The notes below the pieces were generated by a model. That model was not told the DNA's origin. It was given only the letters and a program-made list of their open reading frames with translations, and did no database searches. Source: Flavobacterium sp. (GTDB lineage Bacteria > Bacteroidota > Bacteroidia > Flavobacteriales > Flavobacteriaceae). From it: a stretch of 37,341 nt of DNA. A program made the position numbers and the translations under genes. Positions 8,043-17,151 of the stretch are shown piece after piece. The stretch is from the NCBI GenBank assembly GCA_016787805.1, contig JAEUTY010000050.1, positions 1-37,341 of the forward strand. Reading direction: 5' to 3'. Numbering within the stretch: the stretch's first letter is position 1; each line of letters begins with the position of its first letter.

Positions 8043-9920
8043 TTATTGTAAGACTCTAATTTTAGCATTTCTATCTGTAAAATAAATTTTACCATTACTA
8101 TTATCTACAGCTATACCAGTTGGTTGGTATAGTAATGCCTGATTTGCATCTCCATCTTGATAACCCCAAACACCTGTAGAACCTGTTAATGAAGTTACAA
8201 CTAAAGCTGGAGTTGCTTTTCTAATCTTTGAACCAAAGAATTCGGCGATTAATAAATTGCCTTGTGCATCGAATGTTAAACCACCAACTGAATCAAAACT
8301 TGCAGTTGGTCCAGTGCCATCTACTGAACCGCCACAACCAAAGTAAAATGGTGTAGTTACCACTCCAGTTTGCGTAACTTTTCTAATACAACAATTGAAA
8401 AAATCGCCAACCCAAATCTCACCATTTGAAGCAACTGCTATAGCTGATGGTCTTTCAAATTTTGCTCCGAAACCAGTTCCGTCTTGTAAACCAGCTGTGC
8501 TACCTGCTAAAGTGGATACAAAACCACTAGGAGTAATTTTTCTTATTAAATGATTAAATCTATCTGCAACAAAAATATTTCCAGATGCATCAAGAGCAAT
8601 TGCACGAGGATAATTAAATCTTGCATTTGCTGCTAATCCATCAACATATCCAGCTGTACCATCACCTGCAACGGTTGTGACAATTCCAGAAGGCGTAATT
8701 TTTCTAATTACATTATTACCTTCTTCACCCACATATATGTTTTGTGCTGCATCAATTGCTAAACTTGCAGGTTCATTAAAAGTCGCACTGGTACCTACTC
8801 CATTGGTAAAACCTGCTGTTCCGCTACCTGCAAATACAGTCATTGTTCCATTAGGTGTATATTTTAATATTTGATGAGTTCCTCTTGAAGCATAATATAA
8901 GTTTCCGTTGCTATCGATGACTAAATTTTGAGAAAAGTTATCAGAACCTGTTGTTGCAAAAGTACTTACTTGCGCACTTGGGTTAAAAGTTACCACATCG
9001 CCATAAAAAGTTCCGTTAGCGTTTATGGCATAAGCTCTTATATAAAAAGTAAATAAAAAACTAGCATCACTTAAAGAAGCTGTAAAAGTACCTTTACCGG
9101 TTCCGCGTATAATTTTAGTATCGGCAGTTGTTGGTGTTGTATTGGTTTTGCTCCATACAATACCACGTTCTGTAATTGGGCTACCACCATCAGATAGTAT
9201 CGTTCCACCCATGGTTGCTGTACCTTGTGAAACGGTAATGGCTTCGTTGGTTAACACATTTACGGTGCTATTAAAATTACCAGCAGTTTGCCAAGTAGCG
9301 TTACCAGTTGCATCGCTGGTTAATACTTTGCCAACACCAGCACCAGTAGTTACTTGAAGATTGGTAGTTTTTGTTTTTCCGACAACATCTAATTTTTCGG
9401 TTGGAGTTGTTGTTCCAATACCTACATTGCCCGTATTATTATTACCAATATTATTCCCATTTGCTGTCCATTTATTGTCAGTTGTACTTTCTGCGGTTTT
9501 AGCGTGTAAAGCAAATGGCACACTTAATAGTTGTGTTGTACTTGTTATAGTATAATTAGTTCCGCCAGTTGGATCAATTTCTGTGCTGATGTATTTGGTG
9601 TCGCTAGACCAGTTAACATTTGAGAATGAACCTAAACTCCAGGGAATGCCAGATCCAATTTCGATTGAAAATAACCCATTGATATTGGTTGTTGTTGTGT
9701 GAGTTTCTTGATAGGCGATAACGCAGTTTGAACAAGTAGTCCAGATACTTATCCGAATTCCAACATTAGCATTAGCCACTAAAGCATTACTAGCATTTCT
9801 TACTACAGCTTGATAGCTGAATTTTTCTGGCGCTTGTGCTTGAGTTTTTTGAGTAAATAGTGATAAGTGAATAGTGATTAGTAAAACTATTTTGATGAAG
9901 TTTTGAGTAATTGTTTTCAT
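8043..9920 (-). CDS. Secreted NHL-repeat beta-propeller protein
   Basis: A 625-residue exported protein. The signal peptide is about residues 1-28 (hydrophobic core then TQKTQA). The next region, with FSYQAVVRNASNALV, is common at the N-terminus of large Bacteroidetes surface proteins. A low-complexity Asn/Gly/Thr stretch (about 150-180) and a fibronectin-III-like segment (about 220-310, ITERGIVWSKTN) come next. The last 310 residues carry about five NHL-type repeats, each with a pattern like LAIDAAQNIYVGEEGNNVIRK, expected to form a propeller. No T9SS sorting domain is visible at the C-terminus, which ends in an NHL blade. Second gene of a T9SS protein / NHL / 46-residue operon. A binding or adhesion role is likely by family; the ligand is unknown. 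Confidence 0.85.
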   Translation of the reverse strand: MKTITQNFIKIVLLITIHLSLFTQKTQAQAPEKFSYQAVVRNASNALVANANVGIRISIWTTCSNCVIAYQETHTTTTNINGLFSIEIGSGIPWSLGSFSNVNWSSDTKYISTEIDPTGGTNYTITSTTQLLSVPFALHAKTAESTTDNKWTANGNNIGNNNTGNVGIGTTTPTEKLDVVGKTKTTNLQVTTGAGVGKVLTSDATGNATWQTAGNFNSTVNVLTNEAITVSQGTATMGGTILSDGGSPITERGIVWSKTNTTPTTADTKIIRGTGKGTFTASLSDASFLFTFYIRAYAINANGTFYGDVVTFNPSAQVSTFATTGSDNFSQNLVIDSNGNLYYASRGTHQILKYTPNGTMTVFAGSGTAGFTNGVGTSATFNEPASLAIDAAQNIYVGEEGNNVIRKITPSGIVTTVAGDGTAGYVDGLAANARFNYPRAIALDASGNIFVADRFNHLIRKITPSGFVSTLAGSTAGLQDGTGFGAKFERPSAIAVASNGEIWVGDFFNCCIRKVTQTGVVTTPFYFGCGGSVDGTGPTASFDSVGGLTFDAQGNLLIAEFFGSKIRKATPALVVTSLTGSTGVWGYQDGDANQALLYQPTGIAVDNSNGKIYFTDRNAKIRVLQ

Positions 9921-9931
9921 AATATTGAGCT

Positions 9932-10411
9932 TTAGTTGTTTTTAATGATTTTGAATGTTTTTAAGGTTTTGTTTTTGTCATTTACATTCAATAAATAAAT
10001 GGCTTGTGACAGATTTTCCAATTCGATTTTGGTTTCGGAAGTAGTAATTTTTTGATTGGCAATTTCTCTTCCGTTCAAATCAAATAGTTGGTAGCACAAG
10101 TCTTGAAAATCAGAGTCATCAATCTTCAAGTTTACAAACGATATCGTTGGGTTGGGATAGATCATCATTTGAAGTGTGATTTGTGCATACTCTTCACCAC
10201 TTAGTGTTACAATTTCAAAAGGTTGTTGCACACCTTGGGTTGCAGTTCCACCATTACCAATTGCGGTTACATAATCTATTTGACCTATAGAAAAAGAAAC
10301 ACTACCGTTAGAACCGGTTACACTTCCGCCACTTGCAAGTGAAGTTTGTTGCGCATTTGTCGTGACAAATACAAATAGTAGAAGTACTATTATAATTTTA
10401 ATTTTTCGCAT
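9932..10411 (-). CDS. Small secreted protein with type IX secretion C-terminal sorting domain
   Basis: A 159-residue protein with a signal peptide (about residues 1-20, ending TTNAQ). A short Gly/Ser-rich mature region (SLASGGSVTGSNGSVSFS) is followed by a C-terminal domain of about 75 residues starting YPNPT. The YPNP start, the DLNGRE turn and the final basic KTFKIIKNN are the hallmarks of the type A T9SS sorting domain that directs export across the outer membrane. It lies 11 bases upstream of the NHL gene, so both are probably co-expressed and act at the cell surface. The mature part before the sorting domain is short and resembles no enzyme. Confidence 0.87.
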   Translation of the reverse strand: MRKIKIIIVLLLFVFVTTNAQQTSLASGGSVTGSNGSVSFSIGQIDYVTAIGNGGTATQGVQQPFEIVTLSGEEYAQITLQMMIYPNPTISFVNLKIDDSDFQDLCYQLFDLNGREIANQKITTSETKIELENLSQAIYLLNVNDKNKTLKTFKIIKNN

Positions 10412-10453
10412 AATTGTAATTGCTTATTGGATTAATAATGAGGTAAAATTAGC

Positions 10454-10501
10454 TTGTGCTTAAAAGCAAAAAATCAACCATTTGGTTGATTTTGAGCACA
10501 A
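10454..10501 (-). terminator. Long hairpin terminator after the histidine kinase gene
   Basis: A 10-bp perfect inner stem (10470-10479 with 10484-10493, AAAATCAACC / GGTTGATTTT, loop of four) is enclosed by a second 7-bp stem (10454-10460 with 10495-10501, TTGTGCT / AGCACAA). It starts 15 bases after the kinase stop and is T-rich on the minus strand, so it should end the regulator-kinase transcript. Confidence 0.7.
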
Positions 10502-10515
10502 ATAAGAATTAGATT

Positions 10516-12408
10516 TTAAATCAAAGGAATTTGATATACAATAATGGTACCTTCGTTTTTGGAGGAAATAATGGTGTGTTTACCGCCCAACTTTTCAATG
10601 CGTTTTTTATAATTATTCAATCCGTTGCCGTTGAATTTTTTGTTGGTATCAAAACCAATTCCATCATCTTTGATGGTAATTATAAGTTGGTCTTTGATTT
10701 CAAATTGAATTCGTATGGTTTTGGCTTGGGCATGTTTTATGGCGTTGTTTATGGTTTCTTTAGCCAATAAATAGGTGTTTCGGTTGCGCATCCAACCAAA
10801 ACTCAAATTGGGTATGGTTTCGGGTAGAATGCCTTCAAAATTGAGTTTGGCGTTTTCTACCATTTCGCTGGCTTGTGAACGGATGAAATAGATTAGCTCT
10901 TCGAGTGTTTGGTTGCTTTCGTTGAGAGCCCAAATGATTTCACTCATTTTGGTAATCGTATCATCGCTAATTTCGGTAACTTTTGATAAGCCTTCTTCTT
11001 TTGAGGTTTCTCCCGTTTTTACAGAATTTGTAATGTATAGAATGCGGCTTAAACCTGTTCCCACATCGTCGTGCATATCTGTTGCGATGCGAAGACGCTC
11101 CTCGGCAACGGCTTTGTCTTGTTCGGCAAGAAGTAATGCTTTTTTGGTTTTATAATTTTTAAATTGCGAAAAGGCGATTCCACCAATACCAATAATTCCG
11201 AATGCTAAAGCGATTGAAATCCAAAATCGTTTTTTGGATAGGGTTTGTAGGTTTTGAATTTGAAGGTTTTTCTTTTCGGTTTGGTATTTTACAGCTAAAA
11301 AATTTGAGTTGGTCTTGATTTTATCATTTGAAATTTCTTGAAACAATTCTAATGCATTACTATAATTTTCGGATGACGATTTAAAATTATTTAATTTGTA
11401 ATCTATTTCACCATAATTACTAAACGCGTACAATTTTTGTTCTTTTGCATTTATTTTAGTAGCAATTTGTATTGTGCTATCAGTATATTTTCTTGATTCA
11501 TCGAACTGGTTTTTAATATTATATAGATAAGAGATCAAATAATATGAATTTGCTAAATCATAATTTCTTTTTGATTTTTTACAATACTTTACAGCTTCTT
11601 TAGAGTGGAAAATAGATTTTACAAGATCATTAATTTCCATTAATTGATATGCTTTGTTATAATGATAAATGAAGTTCAAATATGAATTTTCTACAAGCGG
11701 AAGTAGTTTTTCAAACTGCTTACTGTAATATTCGGATTGTTTTATTTTTCCAAGATTCAAATAGCTTGCAGAGATGTTGTTAAAAACTTTTGCTAGTATA
11801 ACAGTGTCTTTAGATTTTTTGGCAAGGTTTATTAGTTCATTGTTAAAAATCATTCCCTTATCAAACATCTTTAAATTATTGTATGTTGATGAAATACCTG
11901 TTCCCGAATAGTAAATTCCAATTGTATCCTTGGTTATTTTTGCATATTTATAAGCTTTAAAAAATTCTGTTAGAGCATCTTCTTTATTTCCTTGGGGTAA
12001 AAAAATCATTCCTTTTTCAAAGTGATACCTAAATAAGAATGAATTGTTCTTTTGGAATTTGTTGCTTGATAACTTTTTATAGGTTTTTTCTATCAAAACA
12101 AAAGCAGAGTCATATTTGAATTCTGACCTTAAATACATTGATATATTTAAATTAGCAATTGCTTCTTCTTCGGTAAATTTATATTTTTTGCTTAATTCAA
12201 GTCCTTTTTTTGCCTTTTCTAAACCATCAATAATATTATAATCATTTCCTAGAAATGCCAATTTATTGTAAGCTTTTACAACTTCTAATTTATTTTTACT
12301 ATTTAATTTATTTTTAAGGATTTCAATTTTTCTTTTTTGTCCAAAACAAACAAGTACTGAAATAAATATGAACGAAATAGTTATCAGATATAGTTTCTTA
12401 TTTCCCAT
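10516..12408 (-). CDS. TPR-containing sensor histidine kinase (NarL/HisKA_3 type)
   Basis: A 630-residue membrane sensor kinase. An N-terminal hydrophobic segment (about residues 6-22) is followed by a long helical region (about 40-380) of TPR-like repeats outside the membrane. A transmembrane helix comes near 393-414 (FWISIALAFGIIGIGG), then a short coiled coil. The HisKA_3 box DMHDDVGTGLSR has the phospho-acceptor His446, and the HATPase has an N box near ETINNAIKHA and a G box DDGIGFD. It overlaps the upstream response regulator gene by 11 bases, so the two form a co-translated two-component system. This TPR-HK plus LuxR regulator layout is common in Flavobacteria. The signal is unknown. 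Confidence 0.9.
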   Translation of the reverse strand: MGNKKLYLITISFIFISVLVCFGQKRKIEILKNKLNSKNKLEVVKAYNKLAFLGNDYNIIDGLEKAKKGLELSKKYKFTEEEAIANLNISMYLRSEFKYDSAFVLIEKTYKKLSSNKFQKNNSFLFRYHFEKGMIFLPQGNKEDALTEFFKAYKYAKITKDTIGIYYSGTGISSTYNNLKMFDKGMIFNNELINLAKKSKDTVILAKVFNNISASYLNLGKIKQSEYYSKQFEKLLPLVENSYLNFIYHYNKAYQLMEINDLVKSIFHSKEAVKYCKKSKRNYDLANSYYLISYLYNIKNQFDESRKYTDSTIQIATKINAKEQKLYAFSNYGEIDYKLNNFKSSSENYSNALELFQEISNDKIKTNSNFLAVKYQTEKKNLQIQNLQTLSKKRFWISIALAFGIIGIGGIAFSQFKNYKTKKALLLAEQDKAVAEERLRIATDMHDDVGTGLSRILYITNSVKTGETSKEEGLSKVTEISDDTITKMSEIIWALNESNQTLEELIYFIRSQASEMVENAKLNFEGILPETIPNLSFGWMRNRNTYLLAKETINNAIKHAQAKTIRIQFEIKDQLIITIKDDGIGFDTNKKFNGNGLNNYKKRIEKLGGKHTIISSKNEGTIIVYQIPLI

Positions 12409-13021
12409 ACATTTTATTGATTGCTTCTGTTTTATTTTGCACTTGTAGCTTTTGGTAAATATGATTTAAATGACTTTTTATGGTGCTAACAGCGACAAAT
12501 TGTTTATCCGCTATTTCTTTGTATAAAAAACCTTTGCTCAATAATTCTAATACCTCAATTTCGCGTTTGGTTAACAAATCATTTATGCTATTCTTTTTTG
12601 GAGAACTATTAAATGAGTTCAATACTTTACGGGCAATTTTAGGAGACATTGGGCTTCCACCTTCACTCAACTCAATCAACGAATCAATTATTTTTTCTGG
12701 CGGTGTGTTTTTTAAGATATAACCACTTGCTCCAGCTTTTAGCGCTTCAAAAACTTGATCACTATCTTCATAAATCGTGAACATAATGAACAGTACATCT
12801 TCATTACTGATTTTTATTTCGTTAAGACAATCAATACCCGTTTTTTTTGGTAAATTAATGTCTGATAAAACGATATCAGGATCTAGTAAAGGAATTTCAA
12901 TAATTGCTTCTTCCGCATTAGTGAATGATTTTAGCAACTGAAATCGACTGTCTTTTGAAATGATTTTTTCCAAACCATTTAAAATATCAAGCGTATCTTC
13001 GATAATACATATTGTAATCAT
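12398..13021 (-). CDS. LuxR/NarL-type response regulator
   Basis: A 207-residue two-component response regulator. The receiver domain occupies residues 1-120, with acidic pocket Glu8/Asp9, phospho-acceptor Asp54 in VLSDINLP, and the conserved Lys near residue 105 (YILKNTPPE). A LuxR-type helix-turn-helix occupies about 142-205 (LTKREIEVLELLSKG, VSTIKSHLNHIYQKL). It lies upstream of, and overlaps, the histidine kinase gene, its probable partner. The upstream region is divergent from ccsBA. A near-consensus TTACTTTG lies on the minus strand just before the gene, but with one base too few for TAnnTTTG, so I do not list it as a promoter. Targets are unknown; the secreted protein genes downstream are candidates only by position. 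Confidence 0.92.
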   Translation of the reverse strand: MITICIIEDTLDILNGLEKIISKDSRFQLLKSFTNAEEAIIEIPLLDPDIVLSDINLPKKTGIDCLNEIKISNEDVLFIMFTIYEDSDQVFEALKAGASGYILKNTPPEKIIDSLIELSEGGSPMSPKIARKVLNSFNSSPKKNSINDLLTKREIEVLELLSKGFLYKEIADKQFVAVSTIKSHLNHIYQKLQVQNKTEAINKMYGK

Positions 13022-13145
13022 AATAAATCAATTAAGTTACAAAGTAATTACAAGTAAAGATATGAAAAAATAGTACAAACGGTTGATTTTTGAATTGGAT
13101 TGAAAATCTCTTAAAAAAGACTTAAAACCCGTTGGGTTAATTCTA

Positions 13146-13172
13146 TTGTTATACTTTTTTGAATTACTTTTG
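13146..13172 (+). promoter_or_regulatory. Candidate promoter of ccsBA (TTG ... TACTTTTG)
   Basis: A TACTTTTG box (13165-13172) matches the Bacteroidetes -7 consensus TAnnTTTG. A TTG at 13146-13148 lies 16 bases upstream, slightly short of the usual spacing. The box is 29 bases before the ATG at 13202, which argues against the in-frame GTG at 13172 being the start. Confidence 0.55.
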
Positions 13173-13201
13173 TGTCGCTTAAAAATAGTCCAATTACAAT
13201 C

Positions 13202-16200
13202 ATGGAAAAACTTAAATCGATTCTTTTCTCTACTCGTTTAATGGCCATTTTGTTTGTTGTTTATGCAGTTGCAATGGCTTGCGGAACTTTTATTGAAAGT
13301 AAATACAACACAGATACGGCTCGAATACTAGTTTACAACGCTTGGTGGTTTGAAGCGATTCATGTTTTCTTTTTAATTAACTTCTTTGGAAATATTCAAC
13401 GCTATCAATTGTATAAAAAAGAAAAATGGGCAACTTTACTTTTGCATTTGGCGTTTATTTTTATCATTATTGGTGCGTTTATTACTCGTTACATCAGCTA
13501 CGAAGGAATGATGCCTATTCGTGAAAACGAAATAGCAAATAGTGTTTTCTCGGATAAAAACTTTTTAACCGTTTATGTAGACGGAGAGTACGAAGGAACT
13601 ACGAAGCGCAGAACATTTGAAAAACCATTATTGCTTTCGCCAGTAACGTCTAACGATTTTTCCATCAAAAGTAATTTTGCTGATATTCCGTTTGAAATAG
13701 AATACCAAGATTTTTTGATGGATGCAAAAGAAACGATAAAAGCGGATCCAAATGGAAAGTTGTACTTGAAAATGGTTGAATCAAGTGATGGTATGCGTCA
13801 TGAACATTATTTAGTTGAAGGTGAAGTGCAAAATATCCACAACATTTTATTTGCTCTTAATTCGCCTACACAAGGCGCAATCAATATTAGTACTAAAGGT
13901 GAAAAACCTAGCATTTCATCTCCTTTTGAAGGTCAGTTTATGCGAATGGCCGATAAGTTACAAGGTAAAGTGGCCAAAGATTCGGTGCAAGATTTAATGT
14001 TTCGATCGCTTTACAATTTAGGCGCAGCTCAATTTGTTTTTCCAGATCAACCTATAAAAGGAACAAAAGATTTTGTATCAAGTGGTAATTTCAAAGCCAA
14101 ACAAGCTGAAAATATTTTAAAACTTAATATAACAACCAACGGACAAGAAAAAAGTGTTGTATTAAAAGGTACTAAAGGCAAACAAGGTGAACCTCAAATT
14201 GTAAAATTAGGCAAGCTAGAATTTACTTTGGTTTATGGAAGTAAGGTTTATGAACTTCCTTTTCAAGTAAAACTCAATGACTTTATTGCTGAAAAATACC
14301 CCGGAACCGAAAAAAGTTATTCTAGCTATGAAAGTAAAGTGACCGTTATCGATGTGGCCGAAAAATTTGATGCTCGTATTTACATGAACCACATTCTAGA
14401 TTACAAGGGTTTTCGCCTTTTTCAAGCTTCATTTGATCCTGATGAAAAAGGGACAGTTTTGTCTGTAAACCACGACTTTTGGGGAACTAACATTACTTAT
14501 TTGGGGTATTTTTTATTGTATTTTGCAATGATGGCAATTCTTTTCACGAAGCATTCGCGTTTTGGTGACTTAAAGCGAAAACTAGAAGCGGTTAAGAAAA
14601 AGAAATCGGGCTTAATGGTGGTGTTTGTTTTTCTTTTTTCAATAATTGGAACTGCTCAAAATCATGCTAACAAAGGCAATGCAATGCCTACACTTAAACA
14701 AATTGATTCTGTAATCGCAAAATATAAAGTTTCTGAACGTCATGCTGCCCAATTCGGACGTTTGGTGATACAAGATGATGCTGGTCGAATGAAACCCATT
14801 AACACGTTTTCATCTGAATTGTTGCGAAAAGTAAGTAAAAGCGATAAGTATAAAGACATGAATTCTGATCAAGTATTTATGTCAATGACCCAATTTCCAA
14901 CGGTTTGGTTTGAAGTGCCAATTATTTATCTAAAAAGAGGTAATGACAGTATTCGGAAGATTCTCGGAATTGATAAAAAAGCTGAATATGCTAATTTCAG
15001 GGCTTTTTTTGATGATAAAGGAAACTACAAATTGTCGCCTTATTTAGATGAAGCCTACAAAACTCCAAATCCAAACAACTTTGAAAAAGATTTTATTGAA
15101 GCCGATAAAAAAGTAAACTTAATGAACGACGCTTTGAGTGGAAAAATTCTCAAAGTGTTTCCAATTCCAAATGATAAAAACAACAAATGGGTTTCGTATC
15201 TTGAAATCAATCATCAAACAGGAACCGCTTTAGATACAATAAAAAATGTGCTCCCAGTATATTTTGAAACCCTAATGAAAGCCACCACTAGCAAAGACTA
15301 TACAATGGCAAACACGTTTTTAGTAGGAATGGAAAACTACCAAAAAAAATTCGGAAAAGCGGTTCGTCCTTCTGATGATAAAATAGATTATGAAGTCATT
15401 TATAATAAGTACGACGTTTTCAAAAACTTGTTCTGGTTGTATATGATGGCAGGAGCATTGATGCTTTTGCTAACTATTGTAAGCATATTTTCGAATTCTA
15501 AAATTTTAAAATACATTATAAATGGATTTCATATATTAATCGTAGTCTTTTTTATTATTCACACACTGGGATTAATTGCTCGTTGGTATATTTCAGGTCA
15601 CGCACCTTGGAGTGATGCCTACGAAAGTATGATTTATGTGGCTTGGGCAACTATGTTATTTACTTTGTTGTTTGCAAGTAGATTTGCAACTTTAGCCAAA
15701 ATAAATCCCATTATTTATCTATTATCACTGTTTTCATGGAAATCAAAAGATAAGTCACCTTTAGTTGTAGCTGCAGGAACATTTGTAGCTTCAATGATTT
15801 TGATGATTGCCCACTGGAACTGGATGGATCCATCGATTGGCAATTTGCAACCCGTTTTGAACTCGTATTGGTTGATGATTCACGTAGCCGTAATTGTGGC
15901 GAGCTACGGCCCATTTGCGTTAGGCATGATTCTTGGTTTTGTATCATTGTTGCTGATTTTCTTTACCAATGCTAAAAATAAGGAAAAGATGGAGTTGAAT
16001 ATTAAAGAAATAACTTACATCAACGAAATGGCTTTAACAATAGGATTAATCATGTTAACTATTGGTAACTTTTTAGGTGGACAATGGGCTAATGAGAGTT
16101 GGGGAAGATATTGGGGTTGGGATCCAAAAGAAACTTGGGCGCTAATTAGTATTATGGTGTATGCATTTGTAATTCATGCTCGATTTGTTCCTGCTTTACG

Positions 16201-16408
16201 AGGATTATGGATTTTCAACCTAATGAGTATGTTTGCATTCGTGTCAATTTTATTTACCTATTTTGGAGTAAACTTCCATTTAGTTGGTTTGCATTCCTAC
16301 GCAAGTGGTGAGCCAAAATCATTGAACTGGATATATTATACTTTGGGAGCATTTTTGTTGATCGGATTGCTAGTATATCCAAAATACAAGAAGTTTTACA
16401 AAAAGTAA
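13202..16408 (+). CDS. ccsBA: Cytochrome c biogenesis protein CcsBA (System II, fused)
   Basis: This protein exports haem and ligates it to apocytochrome c in the inner membrane (System II). It has 1068 residues from the ATG at 13202. The N-terminal half is CcsB/ResB-like: membrane helices near 8-28, 48-62 and 75-95, then a large periplasmic region to about residue 430 and another helix. A second large soluble segment follows, then the CcsA half with about eight helices. The haem-handling WWD signature is present (WGRYWGWDPKETW, first Trp of WGWD at 971), as are flanking conserved His residues (YWLMIHVAV and HLVGLHSYASG). The fused form is typical of Bacteroidetes and epsilonproteobacteria. 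It is divergent from the two-component system, so it has its own promoter. Confidence 0.95.
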   Translation: MEKLKSILFSTRLMAILFVVYAVAMACGTFIESKYNTDTARILVYNAWWFEAIHVFFLINFFGNIQRYQLYKKEKWATLLLHLAFIFIIIGAFITRYISYEGMMPIRENEIANSVFSDKNFLTVYVDGEYEGTTKRRTFEKPLLLSPVTSNDFSIKSNFADIPFEIEYQDFLMDAKETIKADPNGKLYLKMVESSDGMRHEHYLVEGEVQNIHNILFALNSPTQGAINISTKGEKPSISSPFEGQFMRMADKLQGKVAKDSVQDLMFRSLYNLGAAQFVFPDQPIKGTKDFVSSGNFKAKQAENILKLNITTNGQEKSVVLKGTKGKQGEPQIVKLGKLEFTLVYGSKVYELPFQVKLNDFIAEKYPGTEKSYSSYESKVTVIDVAEKFDARIYMNHILDYKGFRLFQASFDPDEKGTVLSVNHDFWGTNITYLGYFLLYFAMMAILFTKHSRFGDLKRKLEAVKKKKSGLMVVFVFLFSIIGTAQNHANKGNAMPTLKQIDSVIAKYKVSERHAAQFGRLVIQDDAGRMKPINTFSSELLRKVSKSDKYKDMNSDQVFMSMTQFPTVWFEVPIIYLKRGNDSIRKILGIDKKAEYANFRAFFDDKGNYKLSPYLDEAYKTPNPNNFEKDFIEADKKVNLMNDALSGKILKVFPIPNDKNNKWVSYLEINHQTGTALDTIKNVLPVYFETLMKATTSKDYTMANTFLVGMENYQKKFGKAVRPSDDKIDYEVIYNKYDVFKNLFWLYMMAGALMLLLTIVSIFSNSKILKYIINGFHILIVVFFIIHTLGLIARWYISGHAPWSDAYESMIYVAWATMLFTLLFASRFATLAKINPIIYLLSLFSWKSKDKSPLVVAAGTFVASMILMIAHWNWMDPSIGNLQPVLNSYWLMIHVAVIVASYGPFALGMILGFVSLLLIFFTNAKNKEKMELNIKEITYINEMALTIGLIMLTIGNFLGGQWANESWGRYWGWDPKETWALISIMVYAFVIHARFVPALRGLWIFNLMSMFAFVSILFTYFGVNFHLVGLHSYASGEPKSLNWIYYTLGAFLLIGLLVYPKYKKFYKK

Positions 16409-16422
16409 TAATTCAATAGTTT

Positions 16423-16454
16423 TTGTAAATTATATAAATAAAAGACTAAATTTG
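16423..16454 (+). promoter_or_regulatory. Candidate promoter of the glutathione peroxidase gene
   Basis: TTG at 16423-16425, a 21-base spacer and TAAATTTG at 16447-16454: both Bacteroidetes promoter elements at a normal distance. The -7 box is 33 bases before the ATG. Confidence 0.65.
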
Positions 16455-16487
16455 TTTGAATATCTATTAATTTAACGTTTAAAAAAA

Positions 16488-17102
16488 ATGAGAGTAATAA
16501 CAAAAGCAATTTATAATTTTTTTCTTTTAGCTACATTGACGTCTTATTCGCAAGAAAAAACTAAAGCAGGAGGGGTAAGTCATGTAGCAGCTTCTCAAGA
16601 TACTAAAACCATGAGTAAACCAACTATTTATAACTGCGAAGCAACGGACATTGACGGTAAGGCTTTTAATTTTGAAAAATATAGAGGCTACAAAATATTA
16701 ATTGTAAATACAGCTTCAAAATGTGGTTATACTCCACAATATGAAGAATTACAACAATTGTATAAGACCTTTAGTCGTTCAAAATTTATTATTGTTGCTT
16801 TTCCTTCTAATGATTTTGGTGAACAAGAACCCGGAGAAAATCAAGATATTAAAGAATTCTGTACTAAAAATTATGGCGTTACTTTTCCCGTTATGGAAAA
16901 AGTTTCCGTAAAAGGAAAAAACATGTGCTCTGTTTACCAATTTTTAACTCAAAAAAGGAAAAATGGTGTTATGGATAGTACTGTAGATTGGAACTTTCAA
17001 AAATATTTGATCAATGAAAATGGCGAACTTGAAAAAGTACTTCCTTCAAAAGTGAAACCTATGGATGATGAAATTGTTCAGTGGATAAAAAAACAACAGT
17101 AA
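16488..17102 (+). CDS. Exported glutathione peroxidase family protein
   Basis: A thiol peroxidase of the Gpx/BsaA family, reducing hydrogen or organic peroxides. It has 204 residues. An N-terminal signal-like segment (about 1-21, ending TSYSQ) and a linker of about 25 residues precede the ~160-residue Gpx domain. The catalytic Cys79 is in NTASKCGYTPQY; the FPSNDFGEQEPG motif carries the conserved Gln, and the Trp is in VDWNFQKYL. A second MSK start near residue 42 would give a cytosolic Gpx of usual length, but the promoter position and the open signal sequence favour the longer form. Bacterial members generally use thioredoxin rather than glutathione. Followed by a clear terminator. Confidence 0.9.
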   Translation: MRVITKAIYNFFLLATLTSYSQEKTKAGGVSHVAASQDTKTMSKPTIYNCEATDIDGKAFNFEKYRGYKILIVNTASKCGYTPQYEELQQLYKTFSRSKFIIVAFPSNDFGEQEPGENQDIKEFCTKNYGVTFPVMEKVSVKGKNMCSVYQFLTQKRKNGVMDSTVDWNFQKYLINENGELEKVLPSKVKPMDDEIVQWIKKQQ

Positions 17103-17123
17103 AAAGTATAGAATTATAGAATC

Positions 17124-17151
17124 AAGGCTTTCATAATGAGAGCCTTTTTTT
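17124..17151 (+). terminator. Rho-independent terminator after the glutathione peroxidase gene
   Basis: A 10-bp stem (17124-17133 with 17137-17146, one G-T pair) with a 3-base loop, followed by a T run reaching 17151. It points along plus and also touches the stop of the convergent GNAT gene at 17150. Confidence 0.82.

Noticed and set aside
8677-9555. Several plus-strand ORFs opposite the NHL gene
   Set aside because: They are shadows of the repetitive NHL coding sequence, Val/Pro/Leu-rich without start signals.
13172-13201. GTG start ten codons before the ccsBA ATG
   Set aside because: The GTG overlaps the last G of the TACTTTTG promoter box, so it would not be transcribed with the mRNA leader.
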